From Chitinophaga pinensis (lineage in GTDB: Bacteria; Bacteroidota; Bacteroidia; UKL13-3), in contig CAMAWM010000001.1 in NCBI GenBank assembly GCA_945861965.1, positions 1-43,564 of the forward strand: a stretch of 43,564 nucleotides of DNA. The letters run 5' to 3'. Under the pieces are notes generated by a model that had not been told where the DNA came from, searched no databases, and saw nothing but the letters and a program-made list of their open reading frames with translations. Positions 1 to 8,084 of this stretch are shown in pieces (the first letter of the stretch is position 1; the number at the start of each line of letters is the position of its first letter). A program made the position numbers and the translations under genes.

Positions 1-3000
1 GTTTGAAACTTTATCGTAATTTTTTTTAATAATTTCATTAAAAATTAGGTCGCTTCCTACTGTCATCATAGTCCCTTTAACGTATTTAAAATAATACCAA
101 CCGCCTCCAATGGGTTGTAAATAAATTATTATTTCATCACCTCCTCTTCTTTTTGTTATTTCAATTTTGCCATTCATTCTTTTCTCAAACAAGAATTTTT
201 CAAAACTACGAATTCCGAAATTCCCAATATTGACAAATGACCTGGTTGGTTGATTCCACATAAATTTTATATCCGTAAAAAAAATAGTTTTAAATAATTC
301 ATCCAATGTTTTTCCTGTTAAATCTATTGCCGGATCGTCTGATAATTTCTTCAAGTTTTTTTCTTCTACCAATTCGGGCAAACTTAATTTCAAATGTCTT
401 TTTAATTCAGAATGTTCTGCATCCAAATTATTATGGGGTGCCATATCAGAGGCGTCAATAATTGAATCAACCATTAAGCGCATTGCAGCAGGAGGCAATT
501 GAAAATCAACAATCATGGTAAGATTCATTGTAAATAATGTATCTTTTAAATTAAAAAGTGCACTTCCAGCAGTTGCAATTTTAAAATGTGGTGTTTCAAA
601 ACCTAAATTAAATAACCCTTCGCCATACACTTGTTTTTTGGGCTCGTTTACAACCATAAAATTGCCTTTTTGCATGGGTTTATTAAATACTTTGTCATAC
701 GGACCAATTCTAAATTCATCTAAAACTTCGTTGTGAGCAAATGTACCTTCGCATTTAAATAATTCGGCATCGCTTGCTTTATATTTTCGAGTAAAAAGTG
801 CAGGATAAACATGGGTTGAATCTGTACTAACATAAAAGCCATTGACTAAAGTATACATTTGTGCATTTTTTAAGGGGGGCAATAAATTTATATAAACAGA
901 ATCTGGATTGATTACTGCAGCCGATTTGAACCAGTCTGTATGTGGTAAATACAGATTGTGTACGGGATGAAAAAATCCATTGTATTCTAAATTTTTATTG
1001 TAAGAATGTAAAAGTGCATTTCCACGAAAAGTTAATTTTGGCTCAATCATAAAATCAATAGAATCTGGAATCACAGATTTACCACCAAGAAATTGTTGCT
1101 CTTCAATATAAATTTGACTCAAAAAGAATTTTTGTACTTTTTTATTTTTATCAACATAAATATAATTTCCCAATCCTGTCACATTTGTTCTGCCATCAAT
1201 TTTTAGAGAAACCTGTTCGATTCGATGAAATTTATTGATAGTATCGGCAGTAATTATTGCATTCAATAACATATCCATTTCTGCGTTTTCGCGAATAGTA
1301 ACTTTGCCGCTATCGGGCAATACTCGGCTATCTGCAATATTTATATATGGAACATTGGATGCTTTCAAAATAAAATGATCTACAGAAATTTTTACACTGG
1401 AGGTTTTAAAAGTTAATCGCTTTTGGTTAGGGCGTTTTGAAATTAAAAAGCTAGCACAATATTTATTTTCTTGCTCAGTTGAGCCCTTAAATTCAAGTGT
1501 GCGTGGAGCCATATCCCATCGTAAATGTGAGAATGAACCATCGTAGTTATTATAAAAAAAATTGTTGTTTATTTCACAGGGTTTATTGTAGGTAAATTCT
1601 GCATATCGTTCATCTACATTTACATAAGCATTAACACTTTTAGTTGAGAAAGCAATTTTGCTTGTATCTTTTGGCCAACGCTGACGAAAGGTTGCATTTT
1701 CGCTTAAAAATTCTGCAGGTTTCAATGTATAAATATCGGCCAACAATTCTCCGTCTTCTATTGTAAGCGATCCTTTTGCCATCATTGCAAAGGGCGTTAA
1801 AATTATTGTTCCGCGCAACTCGGCTCTATCGTATGCAATTTTTATTGGCTCACCTCTGTTGCTAATAAACATGGTGTCTTGATATGGAATCCAGTGGTTG
1901 TAAACATTTTTTGAATTGATAACAGTTGGGAACAAAGAACTTTTGTCGTTTTCAAAACTTTCGCATTCAGAATTCATGCTATCTAAAAAGAAAACAAACC
2001 TATCACTTGCCGATCTTGAAGCTAAATAATAAATGATTCCACCTTCGCCAATTAATCCATCGTTGCTCAATCGTAACGCAACTTTTGCTGTTCCTTTGTC
2101 TTTGTATAATTGGTATGTAAAGTTTGGATCGTTTGGAATATAAAATCCGAGAGATTTATCGGGTTGCAAATAAATTTCCTGTCTCATATCAGGCACAATT
2201 CCATCGCTAACCAATGTTCCGGCCAAAGCCAAAGTATATAAATTTAGGTTGCTTAAACTATCAAGTCTAAACGGATCAACGGCAAACCAAAACCTATCTT
2301 TTGTATAACTTCCTTTTTGAGTTGTTGGGTAAGCATAAAAAACTTTGCTGCCCACTTCACTTGTAAAAATGGGATAATTAGTAAATCGTTTTCTGCTTCC
2401 TTTATTATACGGATGATCAATTTCAAGCGTGCCATAAATATTTTCAATTACACTTTTTACATGCATTAATGATTGCAAAGAATCATCGTAATACAAAAAT
2501 TTTAACGAGTCAACATTGTTCAATCGAATATCAAATTTTGTATAATCAAAAAGAAAATTACTTCCATAAAAATCGGCCATTCCACCGCGCAATCTTCCGC
2601 TGAATTCCATGCTGCGATTTTTCTTTACATTTATCACTTGATTTTTTGGGACGATATAAACATTTTGCGAATCGCTGAAGTTGAATTTTGGGACACCTTG
2701 AATAATTAAATCGTTATTTATTAAACTGATTGAAGCGTTGGGAATGGCGCTAATAATGGATTTGAAAGCTATGGCATCAAAATCTGTTTTGCCATAATGC
2801 GCCAAAACATATTCCTTCAATTTTGGTTTTATGGTTATTGATCCTGACTTAATATTATAGTTCAAAAAACCCATATCCGCTAAGTCAATCATTTGAATTT
2901 TTATGTCGCTTATATTGCTTTTAAATGCAGCTGCATAAGTTCTAATATCAAATGTATTGGAATTGTTTTTTAGGCAATATTGAGAGATGCGTTGAAGGGG

Positions 3001-4329
3001 ATTGTAATCCAAAAGATTTTGAATGTGTTCGTAAATAATTTCTCTGAAATAATTGATGGATTGAAATTTTGCAGGATCATCTCCTGCCAGCATTTTGAGG
3101 TCAATTTTTGGATTGTTCAAATCCCATTTTACTTCGTCAACATAAAACTCAAGGTTGTGATAATAATCGCCAAAAGGAGCAGCACTTATGCCAGTTTTGC
3201 TATCGTGATAAAAGCTTAATCTGTCGTTTATCAAATCGTAATTAAATTGCAATTGCGGATGAAAAATGGAGTCTTTTTCTAAAAAAATAGTAAGCTCTAC
3301 TTTGTCGTTGTTTATTTTATTTTCTCTTACAAAAAACTCATCTGCGGCAACTCTCAAAACTGGTTTATTTTTGTAATAAAAATACAATTCTGCTTTTTGT
3401 TCACCGCTACTTTTTCCTAAAACTACAGCGCCTTTCATTCCAAATCCGCCTTTGTATTTTGCTCTTCCGTAATTAATTCCAGTAAATGCTTGTTCGGTAC
3501 TTTCAAATTGTGGAAAGATGGATTTATTGCCTTGTGAAAGTGGCAATGGTCTATCGAAAACTTTTCCTACAATTCCTTTTTGAAATTTACTTTTGTTGTA
3601 AAACAATGCGGAATCTGCCGACATCAAGCCATCGGTCAAATCAATTTTGTATTTATTGAGCAATGCGTAAACGCTGTAAGGATCTAAGCCAACGCGCGAC
3701 CAATCAAGTTTTCCGCCATTACCAATCCATTCGTTTGTTCCCGCCAAATATTTTCCTGATGTGTTATAAATTTCAAATGTATCGCCTGGTGTGTAACAAA
3801 ATAAATCTAATTTTTTAAAAACAAAAGTTGCCTGACCTTGCATTTGCAAATCGACATCAACCGATGAACTTGCCCAAGTAAAATTTCCTACTCGAAGCAA
3901 AACATTTTCAGAAAAAACATTTTTTGATACTATTAAAAACCGTTGAAATTCGTCTTTGCTTCTTTTGACAGCAGCAGATAAAGTTTTTTGCCAATGATCA
4001 AATTTTGTCATTTGATCGTTGTTTACAAATGCATTGATTGTTTTAATATAATAATAAAAATCTGTGTTTAATTGTGCTTGAGCTTGCAACATTTCGTTGC
4101 ACATTCTAATGACTTGAACTTTTTGTGCAGCACTTATTTTTCCGGCATTGAAGTTTCCTGCAAAATCATCAGCAGCATCTTTTGCCTCGCTTTTTCCCGT
4201 TTTCATAAACGTTTCAAATTCGTTTATAAAAACATCTGGATCAAATGAAAAACTGTTTGGACGCTGTGCGATTACAGAATTAATAAAAATGAAATAACAG
4301 ATTATTAATTGAAAAAAGCGTTTGGTCAT
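1..4329 (-). CDS. Very large secreted protein of unknown function, 3' end outside the window
   Basis: Reading the minus strand from ATG at 4329, the frame stays open for 1443 codons to the first base of the window with no stop, so this is the N-terminal part of a longer protein. Residues 1-22 form a signal peptide: a Lys-Arg start, a hydrophobic stretch rich in Phe and Ile, and a cut near VIA-Q. Residues 23 to about 125 look helical; the rest is dominated by short alternating hydrophobic/polar segments typical of beta-rich extracellular or periplasmic proteins. I recognise no catalytic motif or named domain. Large proteins of this sort without assigned function occur in Bacteroidota, but I cannot name a family. 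It is separated by about 90 bases from the ferredoxin gene on the same strand and could be cotranscribed with it. I am confident that it is coding and have no functional assignment. Confidence 0.85.
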   Translation of the reverse strand, partial: MTKRFFQLIICYFIFINSVIAQRPNSFSFDPDVFINEFETFMKTGKSEAKDAADDFAGNFNAGKISAAQKVQVIRMCNEMLQAQAQLNTDFYYYIKTINAFVNNDQMTKFDHWQKTLSAAVKRSKDEFQRFLIVSKNVFSENVLLRVGNFTWASSSVDVDLQMQGQATFVFKKLDLFCYTPGDTFEIYNTSGKYLAGTNEWIGNGGKLDWSRVGLDPYSVYALLNKYKIDLTDGLMSADSALFYNKSKFQKGIVGKVFDRPLPLSQGNKSIFPQFESTEQAFTGINYGRAKYKGGFGMKGAVVLGKSSGEQKAELYFYYKNKPVLRVAADEFFVRENKINNDKVELTIFLEKDSIFHPQLQFNYDLINDRLSFYHDSKTGISAAPFGDYYHNLEFYVDEVKWDLNNPKIDLKMLAGDDPAKFQSINYFREIIYEHIQNLLDYNPLQRISQYCLKNNSNTFDIRTYAAAFKSNISDIKIQMIDLADMGFLNYNIKSGSITIKPKLKEYVLAHYGKTDFDAIAFKSIISAIPNASISLINNDLIIQGVPKFNFSDSQNVYIVPKNQVINVKKNRSMEFSGRLRGGMADFYGSNFLFDYTKFDIRLNNVDSLKFLYYDDSLQSLMHVKSVIENIYGTLEIDHPYNKGSRKRFTNYPIFTSEVGSKVFYAYPTTQKGSYTKDRFWFAVDPFRLDSLSNLNLYTLALAGTLVSDGIVPDMRQEIYLQPDKSLGFYIPNDPNFTYQLYKDKGTAKVALRLSNDGLIGEGGIIYYLASRSASDRFVFFLDSMNSECESFENDKSSLFPTVINSKNVYNHWIPYQDTMFISNRGEPIKIAYDRAELRGTIILTPFAMMAKGSLTIEDGELLADIYTLKPAEFLSENATFRQRWPKDTSKIAFSTKSVNAYVNVDERYAEFTYNKPCEINNNFFYNNYDGSFSHLRWDMAPRTLEFKGSTEQENKYCASFLISKRPNQKRLTFKTSSVKISVDHFILKASNVPYINIADSRVLPDSGKVTIRENAEMDMLLNAIITADTINKFHRIEQVSLKIDGRTNVTGLGNYIYVDKNKKVQKFFLSQIYIEEQQFLGGKSVIPDSIDFMIEPKLTFRGNALLHSYNKNLEYNGFFHPVHNLYLPHTDWFKSAAVINPDSVYINLLPPLKNAQMYTLVNGFYVSTDSTHVYPALFTRKYKASDAELFKCEGTFAHNEVLDEFRIGPYDKVFNKPMQKGNFMVVNEPKKQVYGEGLFNLGFETPHFKIATAGSALFNLKDTLFTMNLTMIVDFQLPPAAMRLMVDSIIDASDMAPHNNLDAEHSELKRHLKLSLPELVEEKNLKKLSDDPAIDLTGKTLDELFKTIFFTDIKFMWNQPTRSFVNIGNFGIRSFEKFLFEKRMNGKIEITKRRGGDEIIIYLQPIGGGWYYFKYVKGTMMTVGSDLIFNEIIKKNYDKVSN

Positions 4330-4420
4330 TTGATAAATTTTTTACGCAAGTTACTAACGAAAACTGAATGAAAAAGCGTGTGTGGGAAAAATTAAAATAG
4401 ATTCAGATTTACTTGTAAAT

Positions 4421-4732
4421 TTAACGTGTAAATTTTATTTCCAATTCTTCAACTATTTTATTTTGTAAAACATGTTGATCAATTATTTTTTCGACATCAC
4501 TAATCTGTACCGAACCATAGTAAGTTCCTTCAGGATAAATTACAATGGATGGACCAAATCCGCAAGCATCCAAACAGCCGCTTCGTTGCGCTCTGACTTT
4601 TCCTTTCAGGCCTTTTGCAAGTAACACTTCTCTGAATTTATTTACCAATTCTAATCCGTGATTTTCACCGCAACATTTTTTCCCTTCTGCTTTCTGATTG
4701 CTGCAAATAAATATGTGTTTTTCGAATCTCAT
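4421..4732 (-). CDS. (2Fe-2S) ferredoxin, thioredoxin-like fold
   Basis: This 103-residue protein matches the thioredoxin-like [2Fe-2S] ferredoxin family. Cys10, Cys20 or Cys21, Cys53 and Cys57 supply the expected four ligands, with the second pair in the hallmark SGCLDAC context followed by GPSIVIYPEGTYYG, the usual C-terminal half of the fold. It is a small cytosolic electron carrier; the partner is not evident. It has the normal length for the family and starts at ATG 4732. It lies 30 bases downstream of pabB on the same strand, so it is probably the last gene of the uvrC-pabB-ferredoxin transcript. The family is clear; the physiological role is unknown. Confidence 0.88.
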   Translation of the reverse strand: MRFEKHIFICSNQKAEGKKCCGENHGLELVNKFREVLLAKGLKGKVRAQRSGCLDACGFGPSIVIYPEGTYYGSVQISDVEKIIDQHVLQNKIVEELEIKFTR

Positions 4733-4762
4733 TTTGTCTTTTTTTTAGGGGTGGGGTTAATT

Positions 4763-6076
4763 TTAGTTATAGGAAATAATTTCTGAAACATTTAGCACGT
4801 CCATAATTGCTTTTGATTTTAATAAACATTCAGCGTATTCGTTTTCTGCATCGCTATCAAATGTAATTGCGCTGCCCACTTCAAAATTTAAATAATTATT
4901 TTCTGCATTGTATTGAATGCTTCTGATTACCACATTGAAATCAAAATCTCCATCGGGCGAAAAATAGCCAACTGCTCCGCTATACAAACCGCGTTTGCTT
5001 TGTTCGTATTTTTCAATCAGTTTCATGGCCATTATTTTGGGTGCGCCTGTCATACTTCCCATCGGAAAAGCATTTTTTATTATGTCAATTTCATGCATAT
5101 TATTTTTTAATTCAGCCGAAATTGTTGAGATCATTTGATGCACATGTTTGAAAGAATAAATGCCAAATAATTCATCCGCTTTTACAGTTCCTGTTTTCGC
5201 ACTTTTTGCTAAATCGTTTCTGACCAAATCTACTATCATTAAATTTTCAGCGCGTTCTTTTTCTGAATTTAAAAGTTCGTTTTTTAAGTTCAAATCTTTG
5301 TCTTTATTTTCGCTACGTTTTGCAGTTCCTTTTATCGGTTGAGAATAGATTTTATTTCCTCTTTTTTTAAGAAATCTTTCGGGACTTGCACACATCAAAT
5401 ATTTTTGATGTAATTTAAAATATGCTGCAAAAGGAGTTGGCGATTCTTCCTTTAGTTTCAGGTAAGTTAATGCTGGATTGATGTTTGCATTTTCATCAAA
5501 AAACTCGACACAATAATTCAATTCATACACATCGCCTTCAATAATTTGTTGCTTGATGGATTCAACGTTTTTTAGATAAATTTCTTTGCTGGTTTTTTGC
5601 TTAAGTTGGGTAGCAGAATTTGTGAATTTTGGAATGGATGTTTGAACTATTTTATCGATTAAATTTTCTTCATCACTTACAATTTTTATGTTTAATTTTT
5701 TGTCAATTAATAGCAAATGTTTTGGTCTAAAAAAATAAGTAGATGGAAATTGTATTTTGTCATCGTGTAAGGATTCTAATTTTTCGATTTCATTTTTTAA
5801 ATCGTAGGTAAAAAAACCAAATGTAAAATTTGAATTTTCAGAAATAGCATGTTCGTTTTTCGTAAAATCTTTGAGTCTGTCCCAAGTGTTTTTTCCCTTG
5901 CCAATAATTTCTTCTTTTACCCCTGCAGCAACTATAAATTCATAATCTCCCAAACCCATTGCATGTATGCTTTCGTTAGAATCTAACACACAACAAACAT
6001 CAAAGGAGTTTGCCCAAAAAACGGCCGATTTTTTTAGATTTTCTACAGTCACTTTTTTAGCCATTAAAATATTCAT
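4763..6076 (-). CDS. pabB: Aminodeoxychorismate synthase component I
   Basis: This 437-residue chorismate-utilising enzyme converts chorismate (with ammonia from a PabA subunit) to 4-amino-4-deoxychorismate, the precursor of p-aminobenzoate and folate. The C-terminal two thirds carry the family motifs: PIKGTAKR, LMIVDLVRNDL, HVHQMISTI and GSMTGAPK. The lysine in PIKGT is the residue that distinguishes PabB from anthranilate synthase, which has alanine there, so TrpE is unlikely. No PabA glutamine amidotransferase or PabC lyase is in the window. The first ATG (6076) overlaps the end of uvrC by 20 bases; a second ATG four codons on (6064) would reduce this to 8 bases and is equally plausible. 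It is translationally coupled to uvrC in either case. Confidence 0.9.
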   Translation of the reverse strand: MNILMAKKVTVENLKKSAVFWANSFDVCCVLDSNESIHAMGLGDYEFIVAAGVKEEIIGKGKNTWDRLKDFTKNEHAISENSNFTFGFFTYDLKNEIEKLESLHDDKIQFPSTYFFRPKHLLLIDKKLNIKIVSDEENLIDKIVQTSIPKFTNSATQLKQKTSKEIYLKNVESIKQQIIEGDVYELNYCVEFFDENANINPALTYLKLKEESPTPFAAYFKLHQKYLMCASPERFLKKRGNKIYSQPIKGTAKRSENKDKDLNLKNELLNSEKERAENLMIVDLVRNDLAKSAKTGTVKADELFGIYSFKHVHQMISTISAELKNNMHEIDIIKNAFPMGSMTGAPKIMAMKLIEKYEQSKRGLYSGAVGYFSPDGDFDFNVVIRSIQYNAENNYLNFEVGSAITFDSDAENEYAECLLKSKAIMDVLNVSEIISYN

Positions 6077-7850
6077 GCACTAATTTTGCTTTTGAATTGC
6101 CGACAATTTTTTTCAACTCGTCTAATTTTGCTTCTTTAATTTTTTTCACTGATTTCAATTTGCTTAGCAAAATAGTTGCTGTTTCGCTACCAATTCCTTT
6201 TATATTTTCAAGTTCAGTTTGCAAAGTGTTTTTGCTTCTGCGCTTGCGGTGATGCATTATTCCAAAGCGATGCGCTTCGTCTCGCAGTTGTTGAATTATA
6301 CGCAACGACTCTGATTTTTTATCAATATACAAAGGCAATTCATCTTCAGGATAATAAATTTCTTCCAATCGTTTTGCAATTCCTATCACTGTTATTTTTC
6401 CATACAAATTTAATTTTTTCAAACTTGCAACAGCAGAACTCAATTGTCCTTTTCCGCCATCAATAATTACCAATTGTGGCAAACTATTATTTTCATCCAG
6501 CATGCGTTTGTATCTTCGAAAAACAACCTCTTCCATTGTTGCAAAATCATTTGCTCCTTCAACGGTTCGAGGAATAAAATGCCGATATTCTTTTTTGTTT
6601 GGCTTCGCATTTTTAAATACAACACAAGCCGAAACCGGATTTGTGCCTTGCAAATTGCTGTTGTCAAAACATTCAATGTGCGAAGGCAATTCTTTTAATC
6701 GCAAATCATTTTTCAGTGTGGTTAAAATGCGTTCGATTTTTAAGTCGGGATTTGTTTTCTCGTACTGCTCTAATTTTTCTTTTTTGTAGTACAATGCATT
6801 GCGCAAACTTATGTCAAGTAATTTTTTTTTCTCGCCTGATTTTGGAACGGTAATCTGTAATTTTTTATCTTCCCAATCCAATTCAAAAGGCACAACAATT
6901 TCAGTTTCTTTTTCATTCAATTCCTCGCGAGTTTCAGCCACTATTATGCTTAGAAGTTCAGCATCGCTTTCGTCTAATTTCTTTTTTAATTCAAATGTTT
7001 TTGTTTGAGTAATCATTCCAAACGAAACTTTTAAATAATTAACAAATGCAAATTTTTCATCGCTTGTAATGCTAAATACATCCACATCGTGATCGATAGA
7101 ATTTACAACGGTTGATTTGCTTTGGTAATTTTGCAATGCCAACAATTTCTTTTTATAAATTTCGGCTTGTTCAAAATTTAATTTTGATGAAGAATCTTGC
7201 ATCAGCTTTTTCAAATGATTTTTTACTTCGCTCAAATTGCCTCGCAAAATATTTTTTATTTGTTGCATGTTGATGTTGTAATCATCCTCAGATTGATAAG
7301 CAACACAAGGCGCTTTGCAATTGCCAATATCGTACTCCAAACAGGTTTTATATTTGTTGGCTTTGATGTATTTTTCGCTTAAATTCAGATTGCAATTTCG
7401 AAGCGGATAAATTGTTTTGATCAAATCCAAAACGGTGTGCATCGCAATTCCCGATGCATAAGGACCAAAATATTCCGAACCGTCTTTAATGCGATTGCGA
7501 GTATAAAATAGTCGCGGAAATCTTTCTTTTTTTATGCAAATTGACGAATACGTTTTATCGTCTTTTAAATCAATATTGTACTTGGGCTGAAATTTTTTTA
7601 TCAATGCATTTTCTAAAAGAAAAGCATCCATTTCGCTTTCCACTAGTGTAAATTGTACGGATGAAATTTTGCTTACAAGTGCTGCTGTTTTGCTGTTGTC
7701 AAATTTCTTTGTGAAATAACTGCCAACTCTTTTTTTAATATTTTTTGCTTTGCCAATGTATATGAGCGAATTGTTTTTATCGAAATATTTGTACACTCCA
7801 GGGCTTTGTGGAAGCGAAGAAATTATTTTTTTTAATTGCGACTGACTCAT
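6057..7850 (-). CDS. uvrC: Excinuclease ABC subunit C
   Basis: This is UvrC, the dual-incision nuclease of nucleotide excision repair acting with UvrA and UvrB. The N terminus has the GIY-YIG nuclease domain (GVYKYF, then LIYIGKAKNIKKRV). Four cysteines around residues 153-183 (NC, TC, and NCKAPC) fit the iron-sulfur ligands known in UvrC. A UvrB-binding region follows, then the RNase H-like C-terminal nuclease (ECFDNSNLQGTNPV and VIDGGKGQLSSA) and a terminal helix-hairpin-helix (IKGIGSETATILLSKL). At 597 residues it is full length. ATG 7850 is preceded by a good promoter candidate (7863-7890). It is the first gene of a likely uvrC-pabB-ferredoxin transcript. Confidence 0.95.
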   Translation of the reverse strand: MSQSQLKKIISSLPQSPGVYKYFDKNNSLIYIGKAKNIKKRVGSYFTKKFDNSKTAALVSKISSVQFTLVESEMDAFLLENALIKKFQPKYNIDLKDDKTYSSICIKKERFPRLFYTRNRIKDGSEYFGPYASGIAMHTVLDLIKTIYPLRNCNLNLSEKYIKANKYKTCLEYDIGNCKAPCVAYQSEDDYNINMQQIKNILRGNLSEVKNHLKKLMQDSSSKLNFEQAEIYKKKLLALQNYQSKSTVVNSIDHDVDVFSITSDEKFAFVNYLKVSFGMITQTKTFELKKKLDESDAELLSIIVAETREELNEKETEIVVPFELDWEDKKLQITVPKSGEKKKLLDISLRNALYYKKEKLEQYEKTNPDLKIERILTTLKNDLRLKELPSHIECFDNSNLQGTNPVSACVVFKNAKPNKKEYRHFIPRTVEGANDFATMEEVVFRRYKRMLDENNSLPQLVIIDGGKGQLSSAVASLKKLNLYGKITVIGIAKRLEEIYYPEDELPLYIDKKSESLRIIQQLRDEAHRFGIMHHRKRRSKNTLQTELENIKGIGSETATILLSKLKSVKKIKEAKLDELKKIVGNSKAKLVHEYFNG

Positions 7851-7862
7851 TATTTATGATAG

Positions 7863-7890
7863 CAAAACTATTGAATGAAATTGATTTCAA
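7863..7890 (-). promoter_or_regulatory. Candidate promoter of the uvrC cluster
   Basis: On the minus strand, TTG (7888-7890) is followed after 17 bases by TAGTTTTG (7863-7870), a full match to the Bacteroidota -7 consensus TAnnTTTG with an acceptable -33 spacing. The transcript would begin a few bases before the uvrC ATG at 7850, giving a very short leader. The upstream part overlaps a small dyad, ATTGA-TT-TCAAT (7880-7891), that might bind a regulator. Confidence 0.5.
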
Positions 7891-7917
7891 TTATTTTATT
7901 TCAATCAATCGAAATTA

Positions 7918-7953
7918 AGGTGGGTTCTAAAAATGAATTTTTAGAACCCACCT
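7918..7953. repeat. Perfect 16-bp inverted repeat with 4-base loop
   Basis: AGGTGGGTTCTAAAAA at 7918-7933 is followed by a TGAA loop (7934-7937) and its exact reverse complement (7938-7953). It looks like a strong intrinsic-terminator-type hairpin but sits between two divergent genes, so it terminates neither of them in the usual way, and no long T run follows on either strand. It lies outside both promoter candidates. Confidence 0.85.
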
Positions 7954-8028
7954 CTAATTCTTTCAGCAAATCTAACACCCTGAAATACAGCAATTAAAAA
8001 AAAGAATTGTAAAATAACAAATTAATAC

Positions 8029-8059
8029 TTGACATCGTATAATTTTAATTGTAAAGTTG
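8029..8059 (+). promoter_or_regulatory. Candidate promoter of the giant T9SS cargo gene
   Basis: TTG at 8029-8031 is followed after 20 bases by TAAAGTTG (8052-8059), matching seven of eight positions of TAnnTTTG. The predicted leader before ATG 8085 is about 20 A-rich bases without a Shine-Dalgarno sequence, as is usual in Bacteroidota. An alternative sigma-70-like reading of TTGACA at 8029 is possible but less expected in this phylum. Confidence 0.4.
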
Positions 8060-8084
8060 AAACATTAAATTAATCAAAAAAAAC

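Noticed and set aside
515-3219. Several short plus- and minus-strand frames inside the left-edge gene.
   Set aside because: They lie in other frames of the long continuous minus-strand coding sequence and show no start context or protein-like pattern.
7918-7953. Hairpin as a conventional intrinsic terminator.
   Set aside because: Both neighbouring genes are transcribed away from it and no T tract follows on either strand.
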